55,634 bases of DNA from Candidatus Dormiibacterota bacterium (GTDB taxonomy: Bacteria > Chloroflexota > Dormibacteria > Dormibacterales > Dormibacteraceae). The position numbers and the translations under genes are program-made. Within the stretch, counting starts at the first letter, position 1. Each line of letters opens with the position of its first letter. Shown here one piece after another: positions 7,795 to 15,467 of this stretch. Under the pieces are notes generated by a model. That model worked only from the letters and a program-made list of their open reading frames with translations. It was not told the DNA's origin and searched no databases. The DNA is taken from positions 1 to 55,634 of the forward strand of contig CATPBO010000038.1 in assembly GCA_955652835.1 (NCBI GenBank), in the 5' to 3' direction.

Positions 7795-8661
7795 GTGAGC
7801 GACAGTTATTCTCGTCCAGGCGTGATCCTCTCCATCGGCGACCTGCTGCTCGACATCACGATCGTCCCTGACGGTCCTCTCCGCCCCGACGACGATCGCC
7901 CAGCCAGCATCGGCCTGGGCGGCGGAGGCCAGGCGGCCAACTTCTGCGCGTGGACGGCGGCACTGGGAGAACCAGTGCGACTGATCACCAGAGTCGGCGA
8001 CGACGAGCGAGGCAGGCGGCTGGTGTCGGACCTCGAGGCCCGTGGGGTCGAGGTCTGCGCGGTCTGGGCAGCCGAGCCCACCGGCGCGATCGCGGTCCTG
8101 GTCGCTCCCGACGGCCAGCGATCGATGGCCTCCGAGCGCGGAGCAAGCGTCGGGTTGCGCCCGGACGATTTGCTCGAGACGTGGTTTGGCGGAGTGAAGC
8201 TGATCCACGTGCCCGCCTATTCACTTTTCGTGGATCCGCTGGGCATGGCGACGCGCGCGGCGATCGGTTTCATCCGTGAGGCCGGCGGAATGCTGTCGAT
8301 CGACCTCTCGTCAGTCGCCGGCATCAAGGAATATGGCGCCGCCAAAATGGCGTACGACCTGGCCCGCCTCCAGCCAGAGCTGCTTTTTGGCACGGCAGGG
8401 GAGGCGTCGACGATCGGCGTCGCGCTAGAACAGCTGGCACAGGTGCCGGTGATCAAGCTCGGATCGGCGGGCTGCAGCGTGTTCGGCCGGCGGATACCCG
8501 CGCCTGAGGTCCAGCATGTCGATGCCACTGGTGCGGGAGACGCGTTCGCGGCGGCATTCTGCACGGCGTGGCTGCACGGCGCCGCTCCCATCGAAGCCGC
8601 CGAGCGTGCGGTGATCGTGGCCTCGGGGGCCGTCACCCGAGCCGGAGCGCGACCAAATTGA
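7795..8661 (+). CDS. psuK: Pseudouridine kinase, PfkB family
   Basis: The GTG start gives 288 residues. It has the PfkB/ribokinase signatures: an N-terminal GLGGGGQAANFCAWTAALGE glycine-rich motif, and the C-terminal anion-hole and catalytic-base motif DATGAGDAFAAAFCTAW (about 241-257) with the catalytic Asp. Alone it would be a generic sugar kinase. The next gene, overlapping by 4 bp, is pseudouridine-5'-phosphate glycosidase, and that pairing is the hallmark of pseudouridine degradation. The kinase converts pseudouridine to pseudouridine 5'-phosphate. The assignment rests on context more than on specific residues. Confidence 0.82.
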   Translation: MSDSYSRPGVILSIGDLLLDITIVPDGPLRPDDDRPASIGLGGGGQAANFCAWTAALGEPVRLITRVGDDERGRRLVSDLEARGVEVCAVWAAEPTGAIAVLVAPDGQRSMASERGASVGLRPDDLLETWFGGVKLIHVPAYSLFVDPLGMATRAAIGFIREAGGMLSIDLSSVAGIKEYGAAKMAYDLARLQPELLFGTAGEASTIGVALEQLAQVPVIKLGSAGCSVFGRRIPAPEVQHVDATGAGDAFAAAFCTAWLHGAAPIEAAERAVIVASGAVTRAGARPN

Positions 8662-9530
8662 GCGTGGTCCTCCAGGTGGCGAAGGAGATTGCCGACGCGG
8701 TGGCGGCCGGACGCCCGGTGGTCGCCCTGGAAACCTCGATCGTCGGCCAGGGCCTTCCAGCGCCCCACAACCTGCGGGCAGCGCACGAGAGCGAGGCTGC
8801 AATAAGAAAGGAAGGGGCGGTACCGGCAAGCGTCGCCGTGCTCGACGGCAAGGTCCGCGTCGGGTTGAGCGACGGCGACCTGGAGCGAGTGGCCGCGGGC
8901 GCCGTCAAGGTCAGCTCGCGGGACCTCGGTCCGGTGGTAGCGAGTGGCGAGGTTGGGGCGACGACGGTGGCCGCCACCATGCGAGTGGCGGCGATGGCCG
9001 GCATCCGCTTTTTCGCCACCGGCGGCATCGGAGGCGTTCACCGCGGACATCCGGAGGACCAATCAGCCGACCTGGTGGAGCTTGGTCGCACGCCCGTTGC
9101 GGTCTTCTGCGCGGGGGCCAAGATCATCCTGGATCTCCGCCTCACGCTCGAGCGGCTCGAGAGCCTTTCGGTGCCAGTGCTTGGTTACGGATGCGACGAG
9201 TTCCCCGCCTTCTACACCAGGCACGGTGGCGTCCGGGTCAGTGCGAGAGTCGATGGGCCGCAGCAAGCTGCACGCGTACTGCGCGCTGCGTGGGATACCG
9301 GCGCTCGCGGGATCGTCGTGGCTGTGCCGCCGCCCGCTGAGCTGGACAAGGCGGAGGAGCTGGCCCAACGAGCGGTGCGCGAGCTGGCCGATGTCGCCGG
9401 GTCCGAGCTCACTCCCAGGCTGCTGGCGCGTGTCGCGGAGCTGTCAGGAGGCCAGTCGCTCGACTTGAACGTCGACCTGGTCGTCAACAACGCGCGGGTG
9501 GCCGCGCAGGTGGCGTCAGCCCAGGTCTAG
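8658..9530 (+). CDS. psuG: Pseudouridine-5'-phosphate glycosidase
   Basis: The start is TTG 8658 overlapping the psuK stop (TTGA), or GTG 8664 two codons later; the product is about 290 residues. Family motifs are clear: VVALETSIVGQGLPAPHN near the N-terminus, GEVGATTVAATMRVAAMAGI, FFATGGIGGVHRG, and SADLVELGRTPVAVFCAGAK with the catalytic Lys followed by LDLRLTLERLES. GYGCDEFPAFYTR and the C-terminal SLDLNVDLVVNNA complete the fold. It cleaves the C-C glycosidic bond of pseudouridine 5'-phosphate to uracil and ribose 5-phosphate, using a metal ion (Mn2+ in studied members). With psuK it forms a complete two-step salvage or catabolic operon for RNA-derived pseudouridine. Confidence 0.92.
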   Translation: MSVVLQVAKEIADAVAAGRPVVALETSIVGQGLPAPHNLRAAHESEAAIRKEGAVPASVAVLDGKVRVGLSDGDLERVAAGAVKVSSRDLGPVVASGEVGATTVAATMRVAAMAGIRFFATGGIGGVHRGHPEDQSADLVELGRTPVAVFCAGAKIILDLRLTLERLESLSVPVLGYGCDEFPAFYTRHGGVRVSARVDGPQQAARVLRAAWDTGARGIVVAVPPPAELDKAEELAQRAVRELADVAGSELTPRLLARVAELSGGQSLDLNVDLVVNNARVAAQVASAQV

Positions 9531-9550
9531 CTTTTTCCTATGTGATTAGT

Positions 9551-9583
9551 GGAAACCGGCGAGCCAGTTGGCCCGCCGGTTCC
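9551..9583. terminator. Hairpin between convergent psuG and VOC genes
   Basis: Arms 9551-9561 (ggaaaccggcg) and 9574-9583 (cgccggttcc) pair with a single bulged A and a 12-nt loop. The hairpin sits 20 bp after psuG and 10 bp after the oppositely oriented VOC gene, where a shared terminator is expected. No strong T run follows on the plus strand. Confidence 0.5.
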
Positions 9584-9593
9584 GTCGATTGTC

Positions 9594-10376
9594 TTAGCGC
9601 TGCTCCTCCATCTTCATCACGCCGAAAACGGCGCCCTGGGGGTCGGAGACAATTGCAAAGCGTCCACCCGGGTAGTCCGTCGGCGCCAGCATTTCATGCC
9701 CGCCGAGGTCGATCGCCTTCTTGAAACCCTTGTCGACGTCGTCGACGGCGAAGTAGACCGTCCAGTAGGACGGTACTTCTTTCGGCACCATCGGGTTCAT
9801 CTCCATGGCGCCGGCGATGCTTTCGCCGTCTTTCTTGAACTCGGTGTACATACCCTGGCCTTCACCCATGGGGCTTTCCTTTTCGCCCCAACCGAACACC
9901 TTGGTGTAGAAGGGTTTCGCCTTCTCGATTCCACGTGCGTTGAGCTCCGCCCATGCGAACGAGCTCGGCTCATTCATGACCTGGGCGCCGTTCATCTCCT
10001 GCGGCTGCCAAACGGAGATGAAAGCCCCGGCTGGGTCCTGAAATACCGCCATGCGGCCTGACTTGAGGACATCGAAGGGCGGGGCGACCACCTTGCCGCC
10101 CGCCGCCTCCACATCCTTGGCGGTCTTCTCGGCGTCATGAGTGCCGATGTAGACACTCCACGCCGATGGTCCTTCTGGAGTCTGCGCCGGGCCGATGCCG
10201 GCGACGTCCTTGCCATCGAGCTTGGCGAGCGCATAGCCGCCGGCGTCCGGTTCGGGCGCCAGCTCCACCTTCCAGCCGAACAGCTTCGCGTAGTAATCCC
10301 TGGCCTTGCCGGCGTCGGTACTCGATAGATCGACCCACACCGGCGCGTTGGCGACGAACGTTTTTGTCTCTGCCAT
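9594..10376 (-). CDS. Tandem VOC-domain (glyoxalase/bleomycin resistance-like) protein
   Basis: The ATG at 10376 gives 260 residues and has a strong AGGAGG site (forward 10385-10390) 8 nt upstream. A TTG two codons earlier is less likely. Two VOC domains follow each other: the first (about 10-125) with APVWVDLSSTDAGKARDYY, LFGWKVE and MAVFQDPAGAFISVWQ, the second (about 138-258) with FAWAELNARGIEKAKPFYTK, VFGWGEKE and FAIVSDPQGAVFGVMK. The final FxVxxDPxGAxF stretches carry the usual strand but no obvious Glu metal ligand in domain 1 (ISVWQ). Such CFP32/27-kDa-antigen-like proteins are common in Actinomycetota. No substrate can be named. Confidence 0.88.
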   Translation of the reverse strand: MAETKTFVANAPVWVDLSSTDAGKARDYYAKLFGWKVELAPEPDAGGYALAKLDGKDVAGIGPAQTPEGPSAWSVYIGTHDAEKTAKDVEAAGGKVVAPPFDVLKSGRMAVFQDPAGAFISVWQPQEMNGAQVMNEPSSFAWAELNARGIEKAKPFYTKVFGWGEKESPMGEGQGMYTEFKKDGESIAGAMEMNPMVPKEVPSYWTVYFAVDDVDKGFKKAIDLGGHEMLAPTDYPGGRFAIVSDPQGAVFGVMKMEEQR

Positions 10377-10539
10377 AGTCAATGCCTCCTGAAAACCCGG
10401 AGCTTGTGCAGTAAGGGGGCGCCCCAGGCGCAGCCTCTACCTGATATGCATTGTGCCACTGCTCGGTTAAGCGGTGGGTTCAGCTCCAGCGCTAGTTTGT
10501 GCAGGGAATCGAAGGCGGGGCACATAGTTTCTAGATCAC

Positions 10540-11166
10540 ATGTCGTCATCCGGGCCGGTCGAGCTCATCGTCCTTTCCGACTACGTTTGACCCTGGTGCT
10601 ACATCGACTCGGTCCGAGTCGAGCAGCTAGAGCGGGAGAATCTCGTCCGCGTCACCTGGCTGCCCTTTGAGCTTCATCCGGAAGCTCCGGTTGAGGGCAT
10701 TCCACGCGAGGTCTACTTCGGGGGCCGCCGCTTCGAGCAGATGCGCACGCATCTCGAAACGATGGCAGCGGAAGTGGGACTCACCATGAAGCAGCGCGAC
10801 ATCATCATCAACTCGCGCCGCGCACTGGGCGCCGCCGAGTTCGCGCGCGAACCGGGGAAGTTCGACGAGATGCACCGAGCTCTGTTCAAGGCCCATTGGG
10901 AAGGCACTGGGCGGCTGGAGGACATTGACGACCTCGTGCGGATCGGGACCGGTGTCGGGCTTGATGCGATCGAGCTCCGGCAGGCGATCGCCGAGGATCG
11001 TTACGCGTCGGTGATCGACGACAACCGTCGTGAAGCTGAAGCCGTGGGTATCAACGCCATCCCCGCCCACATCTTCGGACGCCGGTACCTGGTGCTAGGC
11101 GCCCAGCCGTACGAAGCGTTCCAAGAAGTCATCGAACGCCTGCGGCAGGACAGCACCCCCGAGTAA
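10540..11166 (+). CDS. Candidate selenoprotein: DsbA/FrnE-like thioredoxin-fold oxidoreductase with U-P-W-C active site
   Basis: Read through one in-frame TGA (10588-10590), the gene gives 208 residues with selenocysteine at 17. The N-terminus is VELIVLSDYV-U-PWCYIDSV, exactly where DsbA/FrnE-family proteins have DYVCPWCY. The TGA therefore replaces the nucleophilic first Cys of CxxC while Cys20 stays. After it come the WLPFELHPEAP strand, the helical insert, and GINAIPAHIFGRRYLVLGAQ with the cis-Pro loop and the GAQP motif typical of FrnE/2-hydroxychromene-2-carboxylate isomerase-like proteins. An ATG at 10741 would yield a 141-residue fragment without active site, which is what a standard gene caller would report. 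A SECIS-like hairpin starts 13 nt after the TGA. The alternative, a nonsense mutation of a TGC or TGT codon, does not explain the hairpin. Confidence 0.75.
10604..10622 (+). promoter_or_regulatory. Bacterial SECIS-like hairpin of the DsbA/FrnE-like gene
   Basis: The perfect 8-bp stem TCGACTCG (10604-10611) / CGAGTCGA (10615-10622) encloses a GTC loop. Thirteen nucleotides separate the TGA from the stem. The loop G is 22 nt from the TGA, and the apical sequence reads GGUC, as in the well-known fdhF element. Bacterial SECIS elements lie inside the coding region just after the UGA, with a G in the first loop positions, and bind SelB. Confidence 0.7.
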
Positions 11167-11194
11167 GGATCGCTGGGGCTCCCCGGGCCGCTGA

Positions 11195-12184
11195 TCAGGC
11201 GAAGTGTTCGAGCATGTGGTCTTGCGCTTCAGTGAAGATTCGCCTCACGCTCTCCTCGTTCGCGCTCAGCTTTGCGCTCCGCCCCACCGATTTCTCTTCG
11301 AGCACGCCGGCCTCGCGCAGCAGCTGAACGTGGGCGCTGACGGTCGGTTGCGAGAGCTTGAAGTGGCGTGCGACCTCGGTCACGGAAGCCGGTTGGTGGG
11401 CAAGCCACAGCAGGATCGCGAGGCGGGTCGGATCGGCGAACGCCCTCAGGCTGGCCGAGACGTGCTTGGCGGCGTGACGGCACTCATCTTCGTCGCCCTT
11501 CGACCGAACACCACGGCCGGCGAACATCATCCCGTCCATCTCCACCACGTGGATGTCGCCGAAGAACCATCCGGGCGAGAGGATCAGGCGACCTTCCGCG
11601 GCATCGGCATCGGCCAGTTCGTCGAGCTCAGGCCGCGACGGCCAGAGGCGGCGGCGCTGCAGCAGCTCCATGTAGCCGGCGCCTTGCTCCAGGCGTCTCT
11701 GCCACTCACGGCCTGCGGTGACCGCAGCCTGGCGCCCGCTGGTCTCCCATTCGGGCCGCATGGCATCCCACACGGTCTTGAGCAGGCCGGCATACCGCGC
11801 TCGAACCTTGGCATCGGTACGGAGGAGATCCAGGCGCTTTCCGATGGCAATGCGCTCGGCGGGGCTTTCCGACAGCAGCGATGGGGTCGCGGCATCAGAG
11901 GTGGCCGCCTGCTCGAGCCCAGCGAAGAAACGATCGATGTCCAGGTCTTGCAAGGCTCCGGTCCGCTGCGCCAGGACGACCATCTCGGTGAAGCCCCGGA
12001 CGTCATCGGCCCAAAACGCCTTCAGGGCGGGGCCATGGGCGACTCGCAAGGGCTCGAGAGAAGCGAACCGCCCCTCGAGCGCGTGATCCGCCTTGGCGTT
12101 GTGGAGCACCCACATCAGCTCGAAGGCGGCCGAGGGTGCGACCTGGATGCTGAGCGCGGGGCGACTCTCCACCTGCACTGGCAT
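11195..12184 (-). CDS. ArsR-family transcriptional regulator with large N-terminal domain
   Basis: The product has 329 residues, much longer than a classical ArsR (about 100). The C-terminal 90 residues are the winged helix: LRAFADPTRLAILLWLAHQP, then VTEVARHFKLSQPTVSAHVQ as recognition helix and LLREAGVLEEKSVGRSAKL as wing. The N-terminal 230 residues are helical, with FELMWVLHNAKADHA at the start. This is an architecture found in actinobacterial and Chloroflexota regulators where the N-terminal part probably senses a ligand. No ArsR metal-binding CxC pair is seen in the HTH; only one Cys (DEDECRH) lies just before it. It may regulate itself through the small inverted repeats just upstream, and it converges on the DsbA/FrnE-like gene. 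Confidence 0.85.
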   Translation of the reverse strand: MPVQVESRPALSIQVAPSAAFELMWVLHNAKADHALEGRFASLEPLRVAHGPALKAFWADDVRGFTEMVVLAQRTGALQDLDIDRFFAGLEQAATSDAATPSLLSESPAERIAIGKRLDLLRTDAKVRARYAGLLKTVWDAMRPEWETSGRQAAVTAGREWQRRLEQGAGYMELLQRRRLWPSRPELDELADADAAEGRLILSPGWFFGDIHVVEMDGMMFAGRGVRSKGDEDECRHAAKHVSASLRAFADPTRLAILLWLAHQPASVTEVARHFKLSQPTVSAHVQLLREAGVLEEKSVGRSAKLSANEESVRRIFTEAQDHMLEHFA

Positions 12185-12185
12185 A

Positions 12186-12239
12186 GCTAATTGACTATGT
12201 TAGCACGCTCAAAGCCTCCCAACACAAAGCTATATTGCT
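12186..12239. promoter_or_regulatory. AT-rich control region with small inverted repeats upstream of the ArsR gene
   Basis: GCTAA (12186-12190) and TTAGC (12200-12204) form an inverted repeat with a 9-nt spacer directly next to the ArsR start. AGC-TATATT-GCT (12228-12239) is a second short palindrome. The stretch is AT-rich for this genome and lies between divergent genes, so it is a plausible operator/promoter. The arms are short and could be chance. Confidence 0.35.
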
Positions 12240-12270
12240 ATTCCCAGAGGCTGTGACCTATACTTCGGGC

Positions 12271-12480
12271 ATGGACCCATACAGCATGGAGCACTGGATC
12301 CTGGAGCGCCACGAGGGCATGATCCGGACGGCCGAGCTGCGCTCGCGGGTCGGCGCCGTGGAGCCGCACCCGCCTCGGATGTCCCTCTGGCTGGCTGGTG
12401 CGCTGCGCCAGCTCGCCGACCGCCTGGACGGTCAAACCCGCTTCGAAGGGGCGACCCAGGGGAACACCGCCTCGACATAA
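12271..12480 (+). CDS. Small conserved-looking hypothetical protein (69 aa)
   Basis: The ATG start gives MDPYSMEHWILERHEGMIRT, then AELRSRVG, a Pro-rich linker and a predicted helix MSLWLAGALRQLADRLDG. Codon use and frame phase look coding, and the pattern of a short amphipathic N-terminal helix plus a second Leu-rich helix recurs in small proteins of high-GC bacteria. No signal peptide or catalytic motif is present. It is divergent from the ArsR gene, so it may be its target. Function unknown. Confidence 0.5.
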   Translation: MDPYSMEHWILERHEGMIRTAELRSRVGAVEPHPPRMSLWLAGALRQLADRLDGQTRFEGATQGNTAST

Positions 12481-12552
12481 CGCTGCGGCCGCCTGTAAGC
12501 CTCTTGAAATCAGCTAAAGGCTTGACGAACCGGGGCGTGCTATAGGTGACCC

Positions 12553-12852
12553 ATGAATCAATTCTTCGAGGAGCTCGGAGGTCTTTGGGCAACGGAGGCC
12601 GAACATCGCGGCGCGAAGATCGCGGCGCCGACGCTGGATCCCCGTGTGGCGCTTGAGCTGCTGGAGCTGGCGCGAGTGGCCGCCCACACGCGTGAGCGGC
12701 GGTTCGCACCGCTTTCGTGCTACATGGCCGGCGTGGCTGCGGAGCGGCTTCGGACGGCCAAACCGACGGTGGACGATGAGGTCATCGCGGGATTCATCCA
12801 GGAGGTCAGGCAGAAGCTCGAGCGTGCGGGACCGCAGGACCAGGACCAATGA
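12553..12852 (+). CDS. DUF6457-like small protein
   Basis: The product has 99 residues. The core ALELLELARVAAHTRERRFA followed by PLSCYMAGVAAERLRT matches my recollection of DUF6457, in which a LLDLARDVAH-x-ER-x-APLTTYL-x-G pattern defines a small helical domain. It is often attached to or near MobA-type molybdenum cofactor nucleotidyltransferases or FdhD. No such gene is nearby here. Its last codons overlap the start of the thioesterase gene (ATGA), so the two are co-translated. The family call is from memory of the pattern and is moderate. Confidence 0.6.
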   Translation: MNQFFEELGGLWATEAEHRGAKIAAPTLDPRVALELLELARVAAHTRERRFAPLSCYMAGVAAERLRTAKPTVDDEVIAGFIQEVRQKLERAGPQDQDQ

Positions 12853-13262
12853 CCGAGGGCGACTCGACCGTGCTCATCCGCGAGGCAATGCCACTCTGCG
12901 CAACGCTCGACGTGCGCGCGGAAAAGTACACGCCAGAGGAGGTTGCGCTCTCACTCGACTGGGCTCCGGGACTCTGCACTACGGGCGGCATCCTGCACGG
13001 AGGAGTGATCATGGCCCTCGCCGACTCGGCCGGCGGCGCTTGCGCTCTATTGAACCTGCCTCAAGGCGCCTCCGGCACCGCAACGATCGAATCGAAGACC
13101 AACTTCCTGGGCGCGGTGCGGTCGGGCACGGTGACCGCGACCGCTATGCCACTCCATGTTGGCGGTACCACCATCGTGGTGGAGACCTCTGTGCGCGACA
13201 CAGCGGCTCGCCTTGTCGCGAAGGTGACCCAGACTCAGGTGGTGCTTCGACCGAGAAGCTGA
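12849..13262 (+). CDS. PaaI-family hotdog-fold thioesterase
   Basis: The product has 137 residues, the usual hotdog size. The segment LCTTGGILHGGVIMALADSA (about 42-61) carries the HGG motif followed by the Asp-containing central helix of PaaI/YdiI-type acyl-CoA thioesterases. TIESKTNFLGAVRSGTVTAT supplies the beta sheet and acyl pocket. Typical substrates are hydroxyphenylacetyl-CoA or other stalled aryl- or acyl-CoAs. It is translationally coupled to the DUF6457-like gene and converges on the eRF1-like gene with 13 bp between stops. Confidence 0.85.
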   Translation: MTEGDSTVLIREAMPLCATLDVRAEKYTPEEVALSLDWAPGLCTTGGILHGGVIMALADSAGGACALLNLPQGASGTATIESKTNFLGAVRSGTVTATAMPLHVGGTTIVVETSVRDTAARLVAKVTQTQVVLRPRS

Positions 13263-13275
13263 AAACCCTGCGGCG

Positions 13276-14067
13276 TTAAACGGCTCTGGCGATCACGAGC
13301 TGCTCTCGAAGCTCATGTTGAAGACGAGTCGAGTCGAGCGAGGCTGACAGGTGGCCGGCTAGCAATCGCTTTGGAGCCGGCGGCATGAGTCGCTCGAGCT
13401 CGGAGCGCGCCTCTTCGGGTCCGGCCACGAAAAGACGGCCGTACTCGCCGGTCTTCACCTCACGCTCGATAGCGTGAATTACCTTCTCCATGTTGGCCTT
13501 GGTGCGGTTGTCGGCCTTGCGCTGGTTGCTCAATGCTGACGTGCCGCCTGCCTTGGAATGCTTTACCTCGACGCCCTTCACGTCGGCGATCGGATACACC
13601 TCGTCGAGGATGGCAGCGAAAAGCTTTCCCTCCTCTTTGTCGACGACGGCGATCAGGGCGGGCGGAAACCGCTCGAGCATCCGCTCGATCGGCGCAAGCA
13701 GCAGCGGCCCAACCTGCAACCGAGCCTCTGTCTCCAGTGGGAGCTTGACCAGCTCGAGCAGTCCAGCCGGCTCGTCGGCGAATCCGGCCACCGCAGGGCA
13801 ACCGGCCGGTCTCACGACCCCGAGATGCTCGCGCAGCCGCATGAGCTCGCGTTCCATGATCTCCCGCTCCTCGTCATCCAGACGATCTTTGTACCGGCGC
13901 CTCAGCTGGCCGATTTCGATGTCGTAGGGACGCAGGTCGTAGCCTTCGGCCCTGGCGGGCAAGTACACGCTCAAAGCCCGGTCCGAGGCGCGCCGCAGGT
14001 TGGGCACGAACCTGTGGAGGGCCTTCAAGATGCCTTCGTCTCTTGCCTCAACTCTCAGTTTTTTCAT
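13276..14067 (-). CDS. Bacterial archaeo-eukaryotic release factor-like protein (baeRF/VLRF1 group)
   Basis: The product has 263 residues. Its domain order matches bacterial eRF1-like proteins: an N-terminal SVYLPARAEGYDLRPYDIEIG with a following helical hairpin (RRRYKDRLDDEEREIMEREL), a central PPALIAVVDKEEGKLFAAIL beta strand set, then KADNRTKANMEKVIHAIERE and the terminal YGRLFVAGPEEARSELERLM domain. The central part shows NQRKADNR, not GGQ, in the loop where eRF1 has its catalytic Gly-Gly-Gln, so peptidyl-tRNA hydrolysis is uncertain. Families of this kind are linked to ribosome rescue or hibernation. It begins 1 bp after the nicotinate phosphoribosyltransferase stop, so they form an operon. 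Confidence 0.65.
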   Translation of the reverse strand: MKKLRVEARDEGILKALHRFVPNLRRASDRALSVYLPARAEGYDLRPYDIEIGQLRRRYKDRLDDEEREIMERELMRLREHLGVVRPAGCPAVAGFADEPAGLLELVKLPLETEARLQVGPLLLAPIERMLERFPPALIAVVDKEEGKLFAAILDEVYPIADVKGVEVKHSKAGGTSALSNQRKADNRTKANMEKVIHAIEREVKTGEYGRLFVAGPEEARSELERLMPPAPKRLLAGHLSASLDSTRLQHELREQLVIARAV

Positions 14068-14068
14068 C

Positions 14069-15418
14069 TCAATTCTTAGTTTGCGCCGCTTTGTTCGGGA
14101 GCGCGGTCAGCAGGCGGCGCCTCGTCTCGGCTGAAAGTGTCCGCAGAGCTTCGGTGGTTCGCACCGGCGGCGGCTTCGGCGAGCGCAAAGCGCGCGCACC
14201 TTCGGGAAGCACGGCAAGATCCACCTGGAACTGCTCTTTTGATTCGGAAAGCGCCGGGCGGCTGCCCGTTCGCTTTCCACGTGTCATCACGAGCTCGAGC
14301 AAGCGCTCGCGGCCGGCCGGGACCGGCTCATCGTGCAGCCCGAGCATGTCGCTGAACGGCCTGGACCGCCGGAACACCTGCTTGCGGCCCGGCGCAGTCA
14401 CCTTGTCGCGTGAGAGCTTCATCACCGGCCGGTCCTGATAGCGGACAAGCTTGTAAGCGCTGTCGAGGTACGGGTAGTCCGCCGACACACCCATCTTCGT
14501 CCCGACCCCAAAGGCATCGATGGGAGCACCTCCACGCACCAGATCGTCGATGGCGAGCTCGTCGAGACTTCCGCTCGCGAAGATCCGCACGTGGCTCAGG
14601 CCGGCACGGTCCAGCAACCGCCGCGCCTTGGAGGAGAGCCCGGCAAGATCGCCGCTGTCAAGACGGATCCCGAGCCTCCCACCCAGCCGGAGCTGATGCA
14701 TGACCGCGATGGCGGCTTTGACGCCGGAGATTGTGTCGTAGGTGTCCACAAGGAAGGTCGCCCGTCCTGGAAAGTCCTCGGCAAACGCGCGGAAGGCCTC
14801 GGACTCGCTCGAAAACGCTTCGACGTAGGAGTGCGCCATCGTGCCGGCCGCGACCAGGCCAAAACGCCTGGCCGCCTCCACGTTGCTCGTCGCCGCGAAA
14901 CCCACCATGGCCGATAGGCGCGCAACGTCGATCCCGGCCTCGATCCCGTGTGTGCGCCGGAAGGAGAAATCGACGGCGTCGCGGCCGGCCGCAGCGATCA
15001 CGCACCGCGCCGCCTTGCTCGCGATGGTCGACTCGTACGTCACGCGGTTGAGCAGGAAAGTCTCGATCAGCTGCGCCTGCGGCAGTGGCGCCGTCACCTC
15101 GACCAGCGGCTCGCCCGCGAATGCGATGCGGCCTTCCGGAATCGCCCAAACGTCGCCCGTGAAGCGAAACCGCCTGAAAGCTTCCAGGTCAGCAGCGGTG
15201 AACCCGAGGCCGTCGCCCAGGTAGCGAAGGTCATCCTCTTCGAACCGGAGCTGCTCGAGAAAGTCAAGGCAAGACTCAACGCCGGCGGCGACGATGAACC
15301 CTCGCGTGTCCGGCAGCCGGCGCACGAAAAGGCTGAAAGTAGCCGTGCCGTTCATGCGACGGCGCAGATAGCTCGCCACCATGTTCAGCTCGTAAAGATC
15401 CGTGAGCAGCGCGTTCAT
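14069..15418 (-). CDS. pncB: Nicotinate phosphoribosyltransferase
   Basis: The start is taken at the ATG 15418 (MNALLTDLYELNMVASYLRR), which matches the family N-terminus and gives 449 residues. The frame is open further upstream, but that extension is low-complexity and antisense to the next gene. Family motifs are TATFSLFVRRLP, FSFRRTHGIEAG, the active-site His region AAGTMAHSYVEAF, FLVDTYDT, IRLDSGDLAGLS and the phosphate-binding FGVGTKMGVSADYP. The enzyme makes nicotinate mononucleotide from nicotinate and PRPP with ATP hydrolysis (Preiss-Handler NAD salvage). It is divergent from the PRC-like gene and co-transcribed with the eRF1-like gene. Confidence 0.92.
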   Translation of the reverse strand: MNALLTDLYELNMVASYLRRRMNGTATFSLFVRRLPDTRGFIVAAGVESCLDFLEQLRFEEDDLRYLGDGLGFTAADLEAFRRFRFTGDVWAIPEGRIAFAGEPLVEVTAPLPQAQLIETFLLNRVTYESTIASKAARCVIAAAGRDAVDFSFRRTHGIEAGIDVARLSAMVGFAATSNVEAARRFGLVAAGTMAHSYVEAFSSESEAFRAFAEDFPGRATFLVDTYDTISGVKAAIAVMHQLRLGGRLGIRLDSGDLAGLSSKARRLLDRAGLSHVRIFASGSLDELAIDDLVRGGAPIDAFGVGTKMGVSADYPYLDSAYKLVRYQDRPVMKLSRDKVTAPGRKQVFRRSRPFSDMLGLHDEPVPAGRERLLELVMTRGKRTGSRPALSESKEQFQVDLAVLPEGARALRSPKPPPVRTTEALRTLSAETRRRLLTALPNKAAQTKN

Positions 15419-15467
15419 TGCGTGACGGCAGGGAGTGTTGCACCTTGGACGTTCTATCGTTGTATTC

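Noticed and set aside
10741-11166. Separate 141-residue gene starting at the internal ATG of the DsbA/FrnE-like frame
   Set aside because: It lacks the thioredoxin-fold N-terminal strand and the active site, has no ribosome site, and the upstream in-frame sequence matches the missing part of the family. Readthrough of the TGA explains it better.
13276-14067. Canonical peptide-chain release factor
   Set aside because: The eRF1-like fold is plausible, but no GGQ tripeptide is seen in the central loop, so a termination role is not claimed.
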